Shown: positions 10,241-20,450, counted from the first letter of the stretch. The stretch: DNA of 64,000 bases from JBCBSZ01 sp039185015 (GCA_039185015.1 JBCDAU010000013.1:1-64000); one strand, 5' to 3'. Numbers and translations are program-made. Notes: a model not told the origin generated them from the sequence alone.

Positions 10241-10301
10241 TCTAGACAGTCGTCCAAACCTCTGGTAGAGCTGTCGATATCGATTTGGACTGACGTCTAG
10301 A
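10241..10301. promoter_or_regulatory. Twin operators between tetR and ABC exporter genes
   Basis: Two copies of a TRGAC-N4-GTCYA palindrome are present: TAGACAGTCGTCCA at 10243-10256 and TGGACTGACGTCTA at 10286-10299, centres 43 bp apart (about four helical turns). The flanks extend the symmetry, with TCTAGAC at 10241-10247 matching GTCTAGA at 10295-10301. The positions suit repression of both divergent promoters by the adjacent TetR protein. Confidence 0.65.
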
Positions 10302-10336
10302 TCGGAAACTGAACGTCGATCCATCGGAGTCGCACC

Positions 10337-11293
<957 letters not shown>

Positions 11294-11325
11294 CATCGCC
11301 CTCATCGAACGAACGGAACGGACCC

Positions 11326-12162
11326 ATGACCACCATCTCTCCCTCCCTCGCCGACACCGCCGCCACCGACCCGACACCGACGACGACGTCCACGGCGCGC
11401 TCGCTCGCCGTCCTCGCGCGGCGCAATGTGGTGAAGACGCAACGGGTGCCGACCCTGCTCGTCTTCTCCCTCGCCATGCCGCTGATGATGCTGGTGCTCT
11501 TCTCGCAGGTCTTCCGGACCGTGGAGAACAGCCCTGCGTTCCCACCCGGCGTGGAGTACATCGACTTCCTCGTGCCGGCGATCCTCGCGGCTGCCGTGGT
11601 GATGGGGGCGTCGAACTCGGGCGTCGGCATCGCCATCGACCTGCAGGCCGGCGTCGTCGATCGGATCCGTTCGCTCCCGGTGCGAGGCTGGACGCTGCTC
11701 GCCGCACGCAGCATCACCGACACGATCGTCTCGGTCGCCCAGATGGCGGTGGTGACGGGCGTGGCGATGCTGGCCCTCGGCTTTCGCTTCCAGGGCTCGG
11801 CGCTCGACGCGCTCGGCATGTTCGCCCTGCTCATCCCCTTCAGCTACGCCTTCACGTGGCTGTTCCTCTACGTGGGCGCCAAGCTCCGCGATCCGGAGAC
11901 GACCCAGCTCAGCGGAATGATGATCATGATGCCGCTGATGTTCGTCTCAGCGGCGTTCGTGCCGGTCGAGACCTTCCCGGGCTGGATGGAGGCGCTGGCC
12001 AACGTCAACCCGATGTCGCTGACGGTCGAGGCCGCCCGCGGGTTCGCCCTCGGGAACCCGGACGGCGGTGACGTGGCGCGCTCGTTGGCGAGCTCCGGCC
12101 TGGTCGCCGCCCTCGGTACCGTCGCCGCCGCCCGCGCCTACCGCACGAGCAGCGCCGCCTGA
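11326..12162 (+). CDS. ABC-2 type exporter permease, DrrB type
   Basis: A 278-residue membrane subunit with about six transmembrane helices. The central DFLVPAILAAAVVMGASNSGVGIAIDLQAG and late MFVSAAFVPVETFPGWM segments are typical of ABC-2 permeases of the DrrB type. It has a Thr/Ser-rich N-terminal tail before the first helix. With the preceding ATPase it would form a homodimeric or heterotetrameric efflux pump. It ends three bases before the convergent nitroreductase stop. Confidence 0.92.
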   Translation: MTTISPSLADTAATDPTPTTTSTARSLAVLARRNVVKTQRVPTLLVFSLAMPLMMLVLFSQVFRTVENSPAFPPGVEYIDFLVPAILAAAVVMGASNSGVGIAIDLQAGVVDRIRSLPVRGWTLLAARSITDTIVSVAQMAVVTGVAMLALGFRFQGSALDALGMFALLIPFSYAFTWLFLYVGAKLRDPETTQLSGMMIMMPLMFVSAAFVPVETFPGWMEALANVNPMSLTVEAARGFALGNPDGGDVARSLASSGLVAALGTVAAARAYRTSSAA

Positions 12163-12165
12163 GGA

Positions 12166-12636
12166 TCAGGCCTGGGTGAGGCGCATCAGCGGGATCTTCC
12201 GGCCGCCGGTTCGGTCCTGGTAGACGGCGTAGCCGCCGTACACGTCGAGGGCGAGCTCCCAGACCCGCTCGTACTCGTCGCCCTCGAGCTCCTCGGCGAC
12301 GTAGTCACCGGAGGCGCCCTTCACGACGAGGCGGCACTCCGGGTTGGCCCGGAGGTTGTGGTACCAGGCCGGGTGCTGCTCGGAGCCGCCGTTGGAGGCC
12401 GTGAGCACGAAGGCGTCGCCGTCGGCGGTGTAGGTGAGCGCCGTCTCACGGGCCTTCCCGGACTTGGCGCCGGTGTGTTGCAGGAGCAGCACCGGTGCAC
12501 CGGGCAGGCTCGAGAGGCGACCGTCGGTGCGCTTCAACAGCCACGGGTCGATGCGGCCGCTGACGTGGATGAAGTACCAGGCACCGCCCTTGGAGGAGGC
12601 GAGCTTCTCGACGATGTTCAGCTGACGGTCGGCCAT
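12166..12636 (-). CDS. F420H2-dependent nitroreductase/quinone reductase (Ddn family)
   Basis: A 156-residue split-barrel flavin-like protein of the deazaflavin-dependent nitroreductase family. The core LLLQHTGAKSGKARETALTY (about 50-69) and NGGSEQHPAWYHNLRANPE (about 80-98) are the family hallmarks for binding F420. Members reduce quinones or nitro-compounds using F420H2. The start at 12636 (MADRQLNIVEKL) matches family N-termini. Together with the luciferase-like oxidoreductase at 54.7 kb it implies that the organism makes F420. Confidence 0.9.
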   Translation of the reverse strand: MADRQLNIVEKLASSKGGAWYFIHVSGRIDPWLLKRTDGRLSSLPGAPVLLLQHTGAKSGKARETALTYTADGDAFVLTASNGGSEQHPAWYHNLRANPECRLVVKGASGDYVAEELEGDEYERVWELALDVYGGYAVYQDRTGGRKIPLMRLTQA

Positions 12637-12729
12637 GGCCGGCCAGGCTAGATCGACGGTTCCCGGGTCCGCCTCGGAGGAGCGAGCCTCTCCGCGCTCC
12701 GCCGCGTTGGGTGGTCGCCGAGATGGGAT

Positions 12730-12744
12730 GTCACGAAGCGTGAC
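12730..12744. promoter_or_regulatory. Palindrome upstream of secreted RCC1 protein gene
   Basis: GTCACG-AAG-CGTGAC is a 6-bp perfect inverted repeat 16 bases before the chosen start codon. It could be an operator or a leader hairpin. The following TGACGTCTAG matches ten bases of the TetR operator region at 10291-10300, which may be chance. Confidence 0.3.
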
Positions 12745-12760
12745 GTCTAGCGTCCCACGG

Positions 12761-15322
12761 ATGCGGGCACCACGAGTTCTCCTGGCGGTCGTCCTGGCCG
12801 CCACGTCCCTGGCTGGGTTCGCGGGCGCGAGCCCCGCAGGGGCGGCCGTCCCCGACGCGCCGAGCTCGATCTCGATCAGCGCTGGCGTGCACCAGGTCAC
12901 CGTCGACTGGGAGGACTCCTCGGGCGCCGACCGGTACGTCGCACGACTGTTCCCGACCGCCCGCCAGATCACGACCACGTCCGGGCCGGTGACCTTCGAC
13001 CGTCTGGTGGCCGGTGTCGAGTACACGGTGGAGGTCACGCCGGTCGACGACGTCGACGGCGCGGGCGAGTCGATCTCCATCTCGGGGACACCCGCCGACG
13101 TGCCGGCGGAACCGCCGGCGCTGATCCAGGTCAGCGCCGGAGCAGACAACAGCTGCGCTGTGCTCGACGACGGCTCCCTCCGCTGCTGGGGGTCCGACCT
13201 CGACGGCCAGCTCGGCGACGGCCCGTTCCTCTCCGACGGGGAGCGGTTCGTCGGCGACGACGAGATGGTCGTGGCTCGTCCGGCGGTACCGGTCGGCGCC
13301 CGGGTCGTCCAGGTCGATGTCGGCGAGGACCACGTCTGCGCCTTGACCGAGACCGGCGCCGTCCGGTGCTGGGGGTTCAGCAGGGCTGGCGCGCTCGGTC
13401 ACCCCGGGGTCATCAGCCTCGGGTTCGACGATCTGGCCGCCGATCGCGGGGATGTCCCTCTCGGCGCCACCGCGACGCAGATCGTCGTGGGCGCGGGCCA
13501 CTCGTGTGCCCTCACCGTCGACGGGGCCGTGCGCTGCTGGGGCGCTGGCTCCAGCGGTCAGCTGGGGACCGGCAGCACCGACGACGTCGGTGACGACGAG
13601 GCGCCGTCCTCCGTCGGTGATGTCGCACTCGGCGCCGTGGCTCACCGACTCGCCGCCGGTGCTGCCCACACCTGCGCAGTCACCGAGGACCTCACCCTGA
13701 AGTGCTGGGGCTGGGGGCTGTCCGGCCAGCTCGGGTACGGCGGTATCGACGACATCGGCGACGACGAGCTGCCGTCCGCGGCAGCCGAGGTCCCGCTCGA
13801 CACCTTCGTCGTCGACGCCGTCGCCGGAGGACGGTTCACCTGCGCACTGACCGCCGACGCCGCCGCCCGCTGTTGGGGAGCCGCCGACGAGGGCCAGCTC
13901 GGCAACGGCGACGCGTCGCCGATCGGCGACGACGAGGACGCCAGCCAGGCGGCGATGCCGGCGGTCGGCGCGCCCATCACCGCGCTCGCCGCCGGATCCG
14001 CCCACGCGTGCGCGACCACCGACGCCGGAGCGGTCCGCTGCTGGGGCCGCAACATCTCGGGTCAGGCCGGTGCGTCCTCGGCGAGTCTCACGGTCATCCC
14101 CGTCGGACCAGTCGTCGACCTCGGTGGCGACACCGTCGACATCGATCTCGGCTGGCAGCACACGTGTGCGCTGTTGGACGACGACACCGTGCGCTGTTTC
14201 GGCGACAACGGCGCCGGGCAGCTCGGCATCGGCCGTGACACCGACATCGGCGACGACGAGGATCCGGCCGACGAGCCGGCGCTCGACTTCGTGACGGCAC
14301 CCGGAGCGCCGGGAATGACGACCAGCGTCGGCGAGACCGCCATCGCCGTGAACCTCGGCGCCCCGGCAGAGAACGGCGGCGCTGCGATCACCTCCTACCG
14401 GGTGACCGCAGAACCCGGCGGAGCGACGGCCATCCGGACCTCCCCCGGCGTCGTCACCCTCGAGGACCTCGACCCGGGCACGACCTACACGATCCAGGCC
14501 ACGGCGACGAACAGCTACGGCACGTCGGCGGCGACCAGGACCACAGCGACCACCGCGGGTACTCCGGGCATCACGCCGACCCGATCGGGCTACTGGATGG
14601 CGGACGATGCCGGCACCGTGTTCGCCTTCGGCGACGCCGGCGACTTCTCGGCGGTGACCCTGACCCCAGGTGCGACCCTCGTCGACCTGGATGCGACACC
14701 CTCGGGCGCCGGGCTCTGGATCCTCGACTCCGGCGGCGTGGTCCACACACTCGGCGATGCGCAGGCCTTCGGCAACGTCGCCGCCGGGGTCACCGGTACG
14801 CCGACCACCCTGGCCCCGACGCCGGGCGGCGACGGGTACTGGATCTTCACCACCACCGGCGACGTGTCGAGCCACGGCACCGCGGTCGACCACGGCGACC
14901 TGACGAACCTGTCGCTCAACGGGCCGATCATCGCCTCGGCGGCGACGACCACCGGCGGCGGGTACTGGCTGCTCGGCACCGACGGCGGCGTCTTCGCTCT
15001 CGGCGATGCGGAGTTCTTCGGTTCGATGGGAGGTGTGCCCCTCAACCAGCCCGTGAACGGCATCACGCCCGACCCCGACGGCGATGGGTACTGGCTGGTC
15101 GCTTCCGACGGTGGCGTGTTCGCGTTCTCGGCCGTCTTCCTCGGGTCGATGGGCAGCACGCCGCTCAACGCGCCGGTGACCGGCCTGATCCCCTATGGCA
15201 ACGGCTATGCGATGGTCGCCACCGACGGCGGGGCCTTCGTGTTCAGCGACGAGCCGTTCCTCGGCAGCCTCGGCGGGCAGGTCCTCGATCGGCCGATCGT
15301 TGCGATGACGGCGATCGGCTGA
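12761..15322 (+). CDS. Secreted Fn3 / RCC1-repeat / propeller-repeat protein
   Basis: A large exported protein (853 residues from 12761; an in-frame ATG at 12728 adds 11). A Sec signal peptide covers about 1-33 (LLAVVLAATSLAGFAGA, cleavage after AGA). A fibronectin-III-like domain (about 35-120) precedes seven RCC1 repeats. Each repeat carries a CAxxxDGxxRCWG motif with paired cysteines, and most carry an acidic GDDE loop. A second Fn3 domain follows at about 510-600. The C-terminus has about six degenerate repeats of GYWLxxxDGGVFAFGDAxFxGS type, a second likely propeller common in Acidimicrobiia secreted proteins. No catalytic site or sortase motif is seen; adhesion or envelope binding is a guess. 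Confidence 0.85.
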   Translation: MRAPRVLLAVVLAATSLAGFAGASPAGAAVPDAPSSISISAGVHQVTVDWEDSSGADRYVARLFPTARQITTTSGPVTFDRLVAGVEYTVEVTPVDDVDGAGESISISGTPADVPAEPPALIQVSAGADNSCAVLDDGSLRCWGSDLDGQLGDGPFLSDGERFVGDDEMVVARPAVPVGARVVQVDVGEDHVCALTETGAVRCWGFSRAGALGHPGVISLGFDDLAADRGDVPLGATATQIVVGAGHSCALTVDGAVRCWGAGSSGQLGTGSTDDVGDDEAPSSVGDVALGAVAHRLAAGAAHTCAVTEDLTLKCWGWGLSGQLGYGGIDDIGDDELPSAAAEVPLDTFVVDAVAGGRFTCALTADAAARCWGAADEGQLGNGDASPIGDDEDASQAAMPAVGAPITALAAGSAHACATTDAGAVRCWGRNISGQAGASSASLTVIPVGPVVDLGGDTVDIDLGWQHTCALLDDDTVRCFGDNGAGQLGIGRDTDIGDDEDPADEPALDFVTAPGAPGMTTSVGETAIAVNLGAPAENGGAAITSYRVTAEPGGATAIRTSPGVVTLEDLDPGTTYTIQATATNSYGTSAATRTTATTAGTPGITPTRSGYWMADDAGTVFAFGDAGDFSAVTLTPGATLVDLDATPSGAGLWILDSGGVVHTLGDAQAFGNVAAGVTGTPTTLAPTPGGDGYWIFTTTGDVSSHGTAVDHGDLTNLSLNGPIIASAATTTGGGYWLLGTDGGVFALGDAEFFGSMGGVPLNQPVNGITPDPDGDGYWLVASDGGVFAFSAVFLGSMGSTPLNAPVTGLIPYGNGYAMVATDGGAFVFSDEPFLGSLGGQVLDRPIVAMTAIG

Positions 15323-15326
15323 CGGT

Positions 15327-16049
15327 TCAGCCGGGCCGGTACTCGTAGAGGGCGAAGCGATAGGTCAGCGAGGGGCCGTCGTGGTCGGCGAGGAAGCGAT
15401 CGACCACGTCGCCCTCGAAGAACTCGATCCGGACGATGCGCTCGAGCTCCTCGGGCGAGCTCGCCGCCCAACCGCCGTCCACCTCGTGCCGGATCGCACC
15501 CCGCTCGGCCCACCACCTCGCCGTGGCTTCGGGGGCGATCGCGGCGTTGCCGACCGTGGCCATGTCCAGCAAGCGGGCGAAGTCGCCACCCGTCCAGCTG
15601 TTGTCGATGGCGACGAAGACGCCGCCCGGGGCGAGGACACGCTCGACCTCGGCGAGCCCCGCCTCGGAGCCGGGGCCGAAGAAGTAGGCGAAGCGGGCGT
15701 GGGCGACGTCGACCGAGCGGTCGCCGAGCGGGAGGTGCTCGGCCGAGCCGTGCCTGACGTCGATGAAGTCGTGGTCGGTGACTCGGTCCCCCGCAACGGC
15801 GAGGAGGTCGTCGTCGGGTTCGACCCCGATGACCACGGCCGCCCGCTCGGCGTAGCGGGGTAGCCAGAAGCCGGTGCCGCAGCCGATGTCGAGCAACGTC
15901 TGGCCACCCCATGGCGCCAGATCGTGCAGCGCCGCGTCGAGCCGTCCGTCGCGTGCGATCGCCTCGTTCTCCAGCTCGTAGGTCGCCGGGTCGCCGGCGA
16001 TGTTGGGCGCTCGCACCCAGTCCGGCAGGTCATCGGCCACGTCATCCAC
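15327..16049 (-). CDS. SAM-dependent methyltransferase
   Basis: A 240-residue class I methyltransferase of the ubiE/methyltransferase-11 type. The SAM loop is LLDIGCGTGFW (about 52-62), the acidic residue ending strand 2 is in VIGVEPDDD (about 73-81), and the DVAHARFAYFFGPG region holds motif post-I. The substrate is unknown. It stops four bases from the convergent secreted-protein gene and is divergent from the diguanylate cyclase gene, with about 106 bases between starts. Confidence 0.85.
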   Translation of the reverse strand: MDDVADDLPDWVRAPNIAGDPATYELENEAIARDGRLDAALHDLAPWGGQTLLDIGCGTGFWLPRYAERAAVVIGVEPDDDLLAVAGDRVTDHDFIDVRHGSAEHLPLGDRSVDVAHARFAYFFGPGSEAGLAEVERVLAPGGVFVAIDNSWTGGDFARLLDMATVGNAAIAPEATARWWAERGAIRHEVDGGWAASSPEELERIVRIEFFEGDVVDRFLADHDGPSLTYRFALYEYRPG

Positions 16050-16155
16050 CTCCTCGCCGACCGCCGCGAACGCTACGACGTGCGGAACGACCCGAACCGC
16101 TCCGAGACCGGTCGCGTTCGCTCAGGGGACCGAAGCGTTGTACCGATGGAGGTCG

Positions 16156-17919
16156 ATGACCGGCCCGCGATCGATCGGCGTGCGAGGCAAGCTGGCCCTG
16201 CTCGGCACCGTGCCGCTCCTCGTCGCGCTCGTCTCGGTCGCCATCGTGGCGATGCTGCTCGACCGGGACGCCGACGAGTCGCTGGCCCGTGCGGCTGCCG
16301 TCCGGGACTTCGAGCGGATCTCCCAGCTCCTCAACGAGTTCGACGGCGAGATCGCGCTGCTCGATGCGTGGAGCCGATCGGGTCGTCTCCAGTCCACCGA
16401 AGGCGTCGGCATCGTGGCGCTGCTCGTCGAGGACCAGGCCGGATCCGCGGAGCAGGCATGGGACGACATCATCGTCGCCGGCCAGGACCTCACGCCGGAG
16501 GTCGCGGCCGGGACGGAGCTGCTCCGGCGAGAGATCGGACCCCTCCGAGCGGCGTTCGCCGCGAACGACGCCGAGGCGGTCGCTGACCTGATCGCCGAGC
16601 TCCGCCCCCAGCTCGACGACCTGCTTCGACGGGTGAACGCCGAGGGGCTCGGACAACCCGGCTCGTCGTGGGCGGTCATGGTCGAGCTCGTCGACCTCCG
16701 CTCGCGCCTCGGGACCGAAGCCGTGCTGCTGACCCAGGCTGCGGCTGACGGGGTGACCGACCCAACGCCACTGCTCGATGCTCGAGCAGCATCCGACGAA
16801 GCCGTCAGCCGAGTCGAGCGGGCCGCCACCGCCGCCCAGCTGGACGGGCTCCGGACCATGCTGGGGTCTGAGGCCGCAGCGGACTGGGAGAACCTTCGCG
16901 ACGAGGCGGCACGCCTCTCACCCGAGGAGGCCCTCACCCGCCCGGCGACGATCGCGCTCGGCAGCGTCCTCTCGGGCGCCGACTTCGTCTTCGGGTTCGA
17001 TCAGTACCTCGCCGACGTCTTCGCCCAGACCGCTCTGGAGGCCGAAGCCGACGGACAGCGGGCGCTGCGACAGCGCGACCTCGCCATCGCCCTCGGCGCG
17101 GTGATCCTCGCGTCGGTTGCCGTCCTCGTCGCCTGGGTCGGTCAGCGCCTCGCTCGCCGCATCGGGCGCGTCTCCCAGGTGGCGGAGCGCATCTCCGAAG
17201 GAGAGCTGGTTGCCGAGCCACTCCGGATGGACGGCCGCGATGAGGTCGCTCAGCTCGCGGGGGCGATGGACGACATGGTCGCGACCCTTCGTCAGGTCAA
17301 CGCCCAGGTCGAGGCGCTGGCCGCCGGCCGGACCGACGATCCCTCGCTCGAACAGGAGCTGCCGGGTTCGATCGGCCGCTCGCTCAGCTCGGCCATCGTG
17401 GGCCTGGGTCGGTCGACGGTCGAGCTGCAACGGCGAGCCACCCATGACGCCCTCACCGGCCTGCTCGATCGAGATGGCCTGACCGAGGTCGCCCGCCTCT
17501 GGGACGAACGACGGCGCACCCGGATCGGGGTCCTGGTGGTCGACCTCGACGGCTTCAAGGACGTCAACGACGAGCTGGGTCACGCTGCGGGCGACGAGGT
17601 GCTCCGGGTCGTGGCAGACCGCCTGCTCGCCATCGCCCGGTCGACGGACGTCGTCGCTCGCCTCGGAGGCGACGAGTTCGTCGCCGTGCTCGGGCCGAGC
17701 GTCGAGGCGGACGCGATCGAAGGGATCGCCGATCGTGTGGTCGAGCTGGTGTGTGAACCGATCGACATCGCCGGCACCACCGTCACGGTCGGGGCCTCGG
17801 TCGGGTGGGTCCTCGCCGAGCCGACCATGACGACAGGAACGGCGATCGAACGAGCGGACGCCGCCATGTACGAGGCCAAACGAGCCGGGAAGGGCCGCGC
17901 GATCGGCGCCCCGGTCTGA
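16156..17919 (+). CDS. Membrane diguanylate cyclase with NIT-like sensor, HAMP and GGDEF domains
   Basis: A 587-residue inner-membrane signalling enzyme that makes cyclic di-GMP. TM1 covers about 12-34, followed by a helical extracellular domain (about 40-305) resembling nitrate/nitrite-sensing NIT domains. TM2 (about 318-338) and HAMP (about 340-390) lead to the GGDEF domain (about 430-585). The active-site LGGDEF is intact, as is the inhibitory I-site RSTD five residues before it, so product inhibition is expected. There is no EAL domain. A GGAGG lies just before the ATG at 16156. No c-di-GMP effector or phosphodiesterase is nearby. Confidence 0.93.
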   Translation: MTGPRSIGVRGKLALLGTVPLLVALVSVAIVAMLLDRDADESLARAAAVRDFERISQLLNEFDGEIALLDAWSRSGRLQSTEGVGIVALLVEDQAGSAEQAWDDIIVAGQDLTPEVAAGTELLRREIGPLRAAFAANDAEAVADLIAELRPQLDDLLRRVNAEGLGQPGSSWAVMVELVDLRSRLGTEAVLLTQAAADGVTDPTPLLDARAASDEAVSRVERAATAAQLDGLRTMLGSEAAADWENLRDEAARLSPEEALTRPATIALGSVLSGADFVFGFDQYLADVFAQTALEAEADGQRALRQRDLAIALGAVILASVAVLVAWVGQRLARRIGRVSQVAERISEGELVAEPLRMDGRDEVAQLAGAMDDMVATLRQVNAQVEALAAGRTDDPSLEQELPGSIGRSLSSAIVGLGRSTVELQRRATHDALTGLLDRDGLTEVARLWDERRRTRIGVLVVDLDGFKDVNDELGHAAGDEVLRVVADRLLAIARSTDVVARLGGDEFVAVLGPSVEADAIEGIADRVVELVCEPIDIAGTTVTVGASVGWVLAEPTMTTGTAIERADAAMYEAKRAGKGRAIGAPV

Positions 17920-17941
17920 AGATCGGTCCCACGTCCTCGCG

Positions 17942-18403
17942 CTAGAGCCCGGCGAGATCCCGCAGCTCGTGGGCGAGCACCGTGGCAGGTGTCGCGTCGG
18001 TCACGGCGATGAAGATCGTGTCGTCGCCGGCGACGGTGCCGGCGACGTCGCTGCGCTGGGACCGATCGAGCGCCGATGCGACGACGTGGGCCGAGCCCGG
18101 CGGCGTCTTCAGCACGACGAGCGGCGAGGCGACGACCACCGACACGACCCAGTCCGACAGCACGCGCCGGAGGTGATCGTCGGGGGCGTGCCGATGATGG
18201 GCGACCTCGGGGATCGCGTAGACCGACTCGCCTCCGGGCACTCGCACCTTGACGGCCCCGAGCTCCTCGAGATCGCGCGACACGGTGGCCTGGGTCGCGT
18301 CGATGCCCTGGGTCGCGAGCAGCTCGACGAGCGCCGCCTGGCTGCCGACCGCATGGTCGCCGAGGAGGCGCTCGATCGCGTGCTGGCGCTGCGGCTTGCC
18401 CAC
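17942..18403 (-). CDS. argR: Arginine repressor
   Basis: A 153-residue regulator from a GTG start at 18403, five bases after argF. The N-terminal winged helix (about 1-68) has the recognition segment IDATQATVSRDLEELGAVKVR. The C-terminal domain (about 80-153) has GTVAGDDTIFIA, the arginine-binding and hexamerisation motif. With arginine it binds ARG boxes; a near-perfect one lies before argC at the head of this operon, so autoregulation is expected. Some longer in-frame starts exist upstream inside argF but would add residues absent from the family. Confidence 0.96.
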   Translation of the reverse strand: MGKPQRQHAIERLLGDHAVGSQAALVELLATQGIDATQATVSRDLEELGAVKVRVPGGESVYAIPEVAHHRHAPDDHLRRVLSDWVVSVVVASPLVVLKTPPGSAHVVASALDRSQRSDVAGTVAGDDTIFIAVTDATPATVLAHELRDLAGL

Positions 18404-18408
18404 GACGC

Positions 18409-19293
18409 TCAGCCCAGGAGGAACGAGAGCAGGCCGCGAGCGGTGTGCATCCGGTTCTCGGCTTGCGGCCACACGAGGCTCGCCCCCGACTCCAACACCT
18501 CGTGGGTGACCTCCTGACCACGGTGGGCCGGAAGGCAGTGGAGGAACACCGCCCGGTCCGATGCCTCTCCGAACAGCGCAGCATCGATCGTGAAGCCGTC
18601 GAAGTCGCGCAGCCGCTGTTGGGTCTCGCCCTCCTGGCCCATCGACGCCCAGACGTCGGTGTAGATCACGTCGGCCCCGGCGACCGCCTCCTCGGGCACG
18701 TGCGTCGACACGACCTCCATGCCCAGACCCTGCAGGTGGTCGATCTCGGCGTCGCCCAGGTCGTACCCCGGCGGCGAGGCGACCCGGCCCTGCATGCCGC
18801 ACATCGCCGCACCGATCATCAGCGAGCGACACACGTTGTTCGCATCACCGACGTACGCGACGGTGAGCCCCTCGAGGCGGCTGAAGTGCTGCCGGATGGT
18901 GAGCAGGTCGGCCAGCGCCTGGAGCGGATGCGCATCGTCGGAGAGCATGTTGACGACCGGCACGTCGACGGCAGCAGCCATGCGCTCGAGCTTGTGGTGC
19001 TCGAACACTCGGGCGCAGATCACCGAGTGGTAGCCGGCGAGGGTCCGCGCGACGTCTTCGGCGGTCTCGCGGGTGTCGATGCCGATCTCGTCGGGACGGA
19101 TCGTGACCGGGTGGCCGCCGAGCTGGACGACCGCCATCTCCATCGAGTTGCGAGTCCGAGCCGAGGGCTTCTCGAACACGAGCGCAACACCCTGGCCGGC
19201 GAGCACGGGCGTCGGGTCCTTCTCCTCGGACAGGTCGAGGATGCGGACGAGCTCGTCGGGGGTGAGGTCGTCGACCTCCATGAAGTTGCGCAT
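18409..19293 (-). CDS. argF: Ornithine carbamoyltransferase
   Basis: The 294-residue enzyme makes citrulline from ornithine and carbamoyl phosphate. The carbamoyl-phosphate loop SARTR (about 44-48), HPLQALADL (about 123-131) and the ornithine-binding HCLPAHRGQEVT (about 250-261) are intact. It begins on the last base of the argD stop (TGATG), so translation is coupled. Its partner substrate comes from the carAB product encoded at the other end of the window. Confidence 0.97.
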   Translation of the reverse strand: MRNFMEVDDLTPDELVRILDLSEEKDPTPVLAGQGVALVFEKPSARTRNSMEMAVVQLGGHPVTIRPDEIGIDTRETAEDVARTLAGYHSVICARVFEHHKLERMAAAVDVPVVNMLSDDAHPLQALADLLTIRQHFSRLEGLTVAYVGDANNVCRSLMIGAAMCGMQGRVASPPGYDLGDAEIDHLQGLGMEVVSTHVPEEAVAGADVIYTDVWASMGQEGETQQRLRDFDGFTIDAALFGEASDRAVFLHCLPAHRGQEVTHEVLESGASLVWPQAENRMHTARGLLSFLLG

Positions 19294-20450
19294 CAGGCCG
19301 CGCCTCCCACGATCCGGTCACAGATCTCGAGCGCTTCGTCGATCTCCTCATCGGAGACCGTCAGCGGTGGCGCCATGCGCAGCGCCGTCGGGGTGATGCC
19401 GTTGACGACGAGACCGGCGTCGAGGAGCTGCGCGGAGATCTGGGGTGCGGTCCGCTCGCCCCGAGCGGCCTCGGTGAGCTCGATGCCGAGCAGGAGGCCC
19501 ATTCCTCGCACGCTCTCCACCCAGTCTCGAGCGAGCAGTGCCTCCCGCAGACGCTCACCCTGCTTGCGGGCGAGGCCGGCAGCGTCGATGTCCTCCATCA
19601 CCGCGAGCACCGCCCGGGCCGCAGCGGCCGCGAGTGGCTGCCCGCCATAGGTGGAGCCGTGGTCGCCGGGCACGAACGCCTCGGCGGCCTCGCCCTTCGC
19701 CCAACAGGCACCGATCGGCATGCCGTTGCCCAGCGCCTTGGCCATCGGGACGACGTCGGGTTCGATGCCGTAGTGCTGGTAGCCCCACCACTCCCCGGTG
19801 CGACACATGCCGGTCTGGACCTCGTCGAGCATGAACAGCGCGCCACGCTCGCGGCAGAGCTGCTGCACACCGAGCATCCACTCGGCGTCGCCGGGGTTCA
19901 CGCCACCCTCGCCCTGGATCGGCTCGATGAACACGGCGGCGACGGTGTCGTCGAGCGCGGCCTCCATGGCGGCGAGGTCGTTGAGCGCCACATGGCGGAA
20001 ACCTTCGGGCACCGGTTGGAACGGCTCGTGCTTGCTCGGCTGCCCCGTGGCGGCGAGCGCAGCGAGGGTCCGTCCGTGGAACGAGCCGTAGGTCGTGATG
20101 ACGTTGTGACGACCTCGCCCGCCGAACTTGCGGGCGATCTTGATGGCGCACTCGTTCGCCTCGGCCCCGGAGTTGGCGAAGAACACGCTGCCCTCGCCGC
20201 CGTGGAGGCGGCAGAGCGTCGCCGCGACCTCGGGACCGACCGTGGTGCCGAAGAGGTTGGAGACGTGCTGCAGCGTGGTGGCCTGCTCGGCGATCGCCGC
20301 GGCGACGGCAGGGTGGGAGTGACCCAACGAGGTGACGGCCAGCCCGCAGAGGAAGTCGAGGTAGCGGCGACCCTCGACGTCCCACAGCTCGGTGCCACTG
20401 CCTCGCTCGAAGACGGTGGTGTGCGGCGGGTACGTGTTCATGAGGCTCAT
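19293..20450 (-). CDS. argD: Acetylornithine aminotransferase
   Basis: A 385-residue PLP-dependent class III aminotransferase that converts N-acetylglutamate semialdehyde to N-acetylornithine. SGAEANECAIKIARK (about 93-107) binds cofactor phosphate, the DEVQTG segment (about 210-215) holds the cofactor aspartate, and the Schiff-base lysine lies in MAKALGNGMPIG (about 236-247). Length is normal. The start overlaps argB by four bases (ATGA) and the stop overlaps argF by one. Confidence 0.96.
   Translation of the reverse strand: MSLMNTYPPHTTVFERGSGTELWDVEGRRYLDFLCGLAVTSLGHSHPAVAAAIAEQATTLQHVSNLFGTTVGPEVAATLCRLHGGEGSVFFANSGAEANECAIKIARKFGGRGRHNVITTYGSFHGRTLAALAATGQPSKHEPFQPVPEGFRHVALNDLAAMEAALDDTVAAVFIEPIQGEGGVNPGDAEWMLGVQQLCRERGALFMLDEVQTGMCRTGEWWGYQHYGIEPDVVPMAKALGNGMPIGACWAKGEAAEAFVPGDHGSTYGGQPLAAAAARAVLAVMEDIDAAGLARKQGERLREALLARDWVESVRGMGLLLGIELTEAARGERTAPQISAQLLDAGLVVNGITPTALRMAPPLTVSDEEIDEALEICDRIVGGAA

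Noticed and set aside
12741..12750. TGACGTCTAG before the RCC1 gene as another TetR operator
   Set aside because: Only ten bases match one half of the operator region and the TRGAC-N4-GTCYA palindrome is not present.
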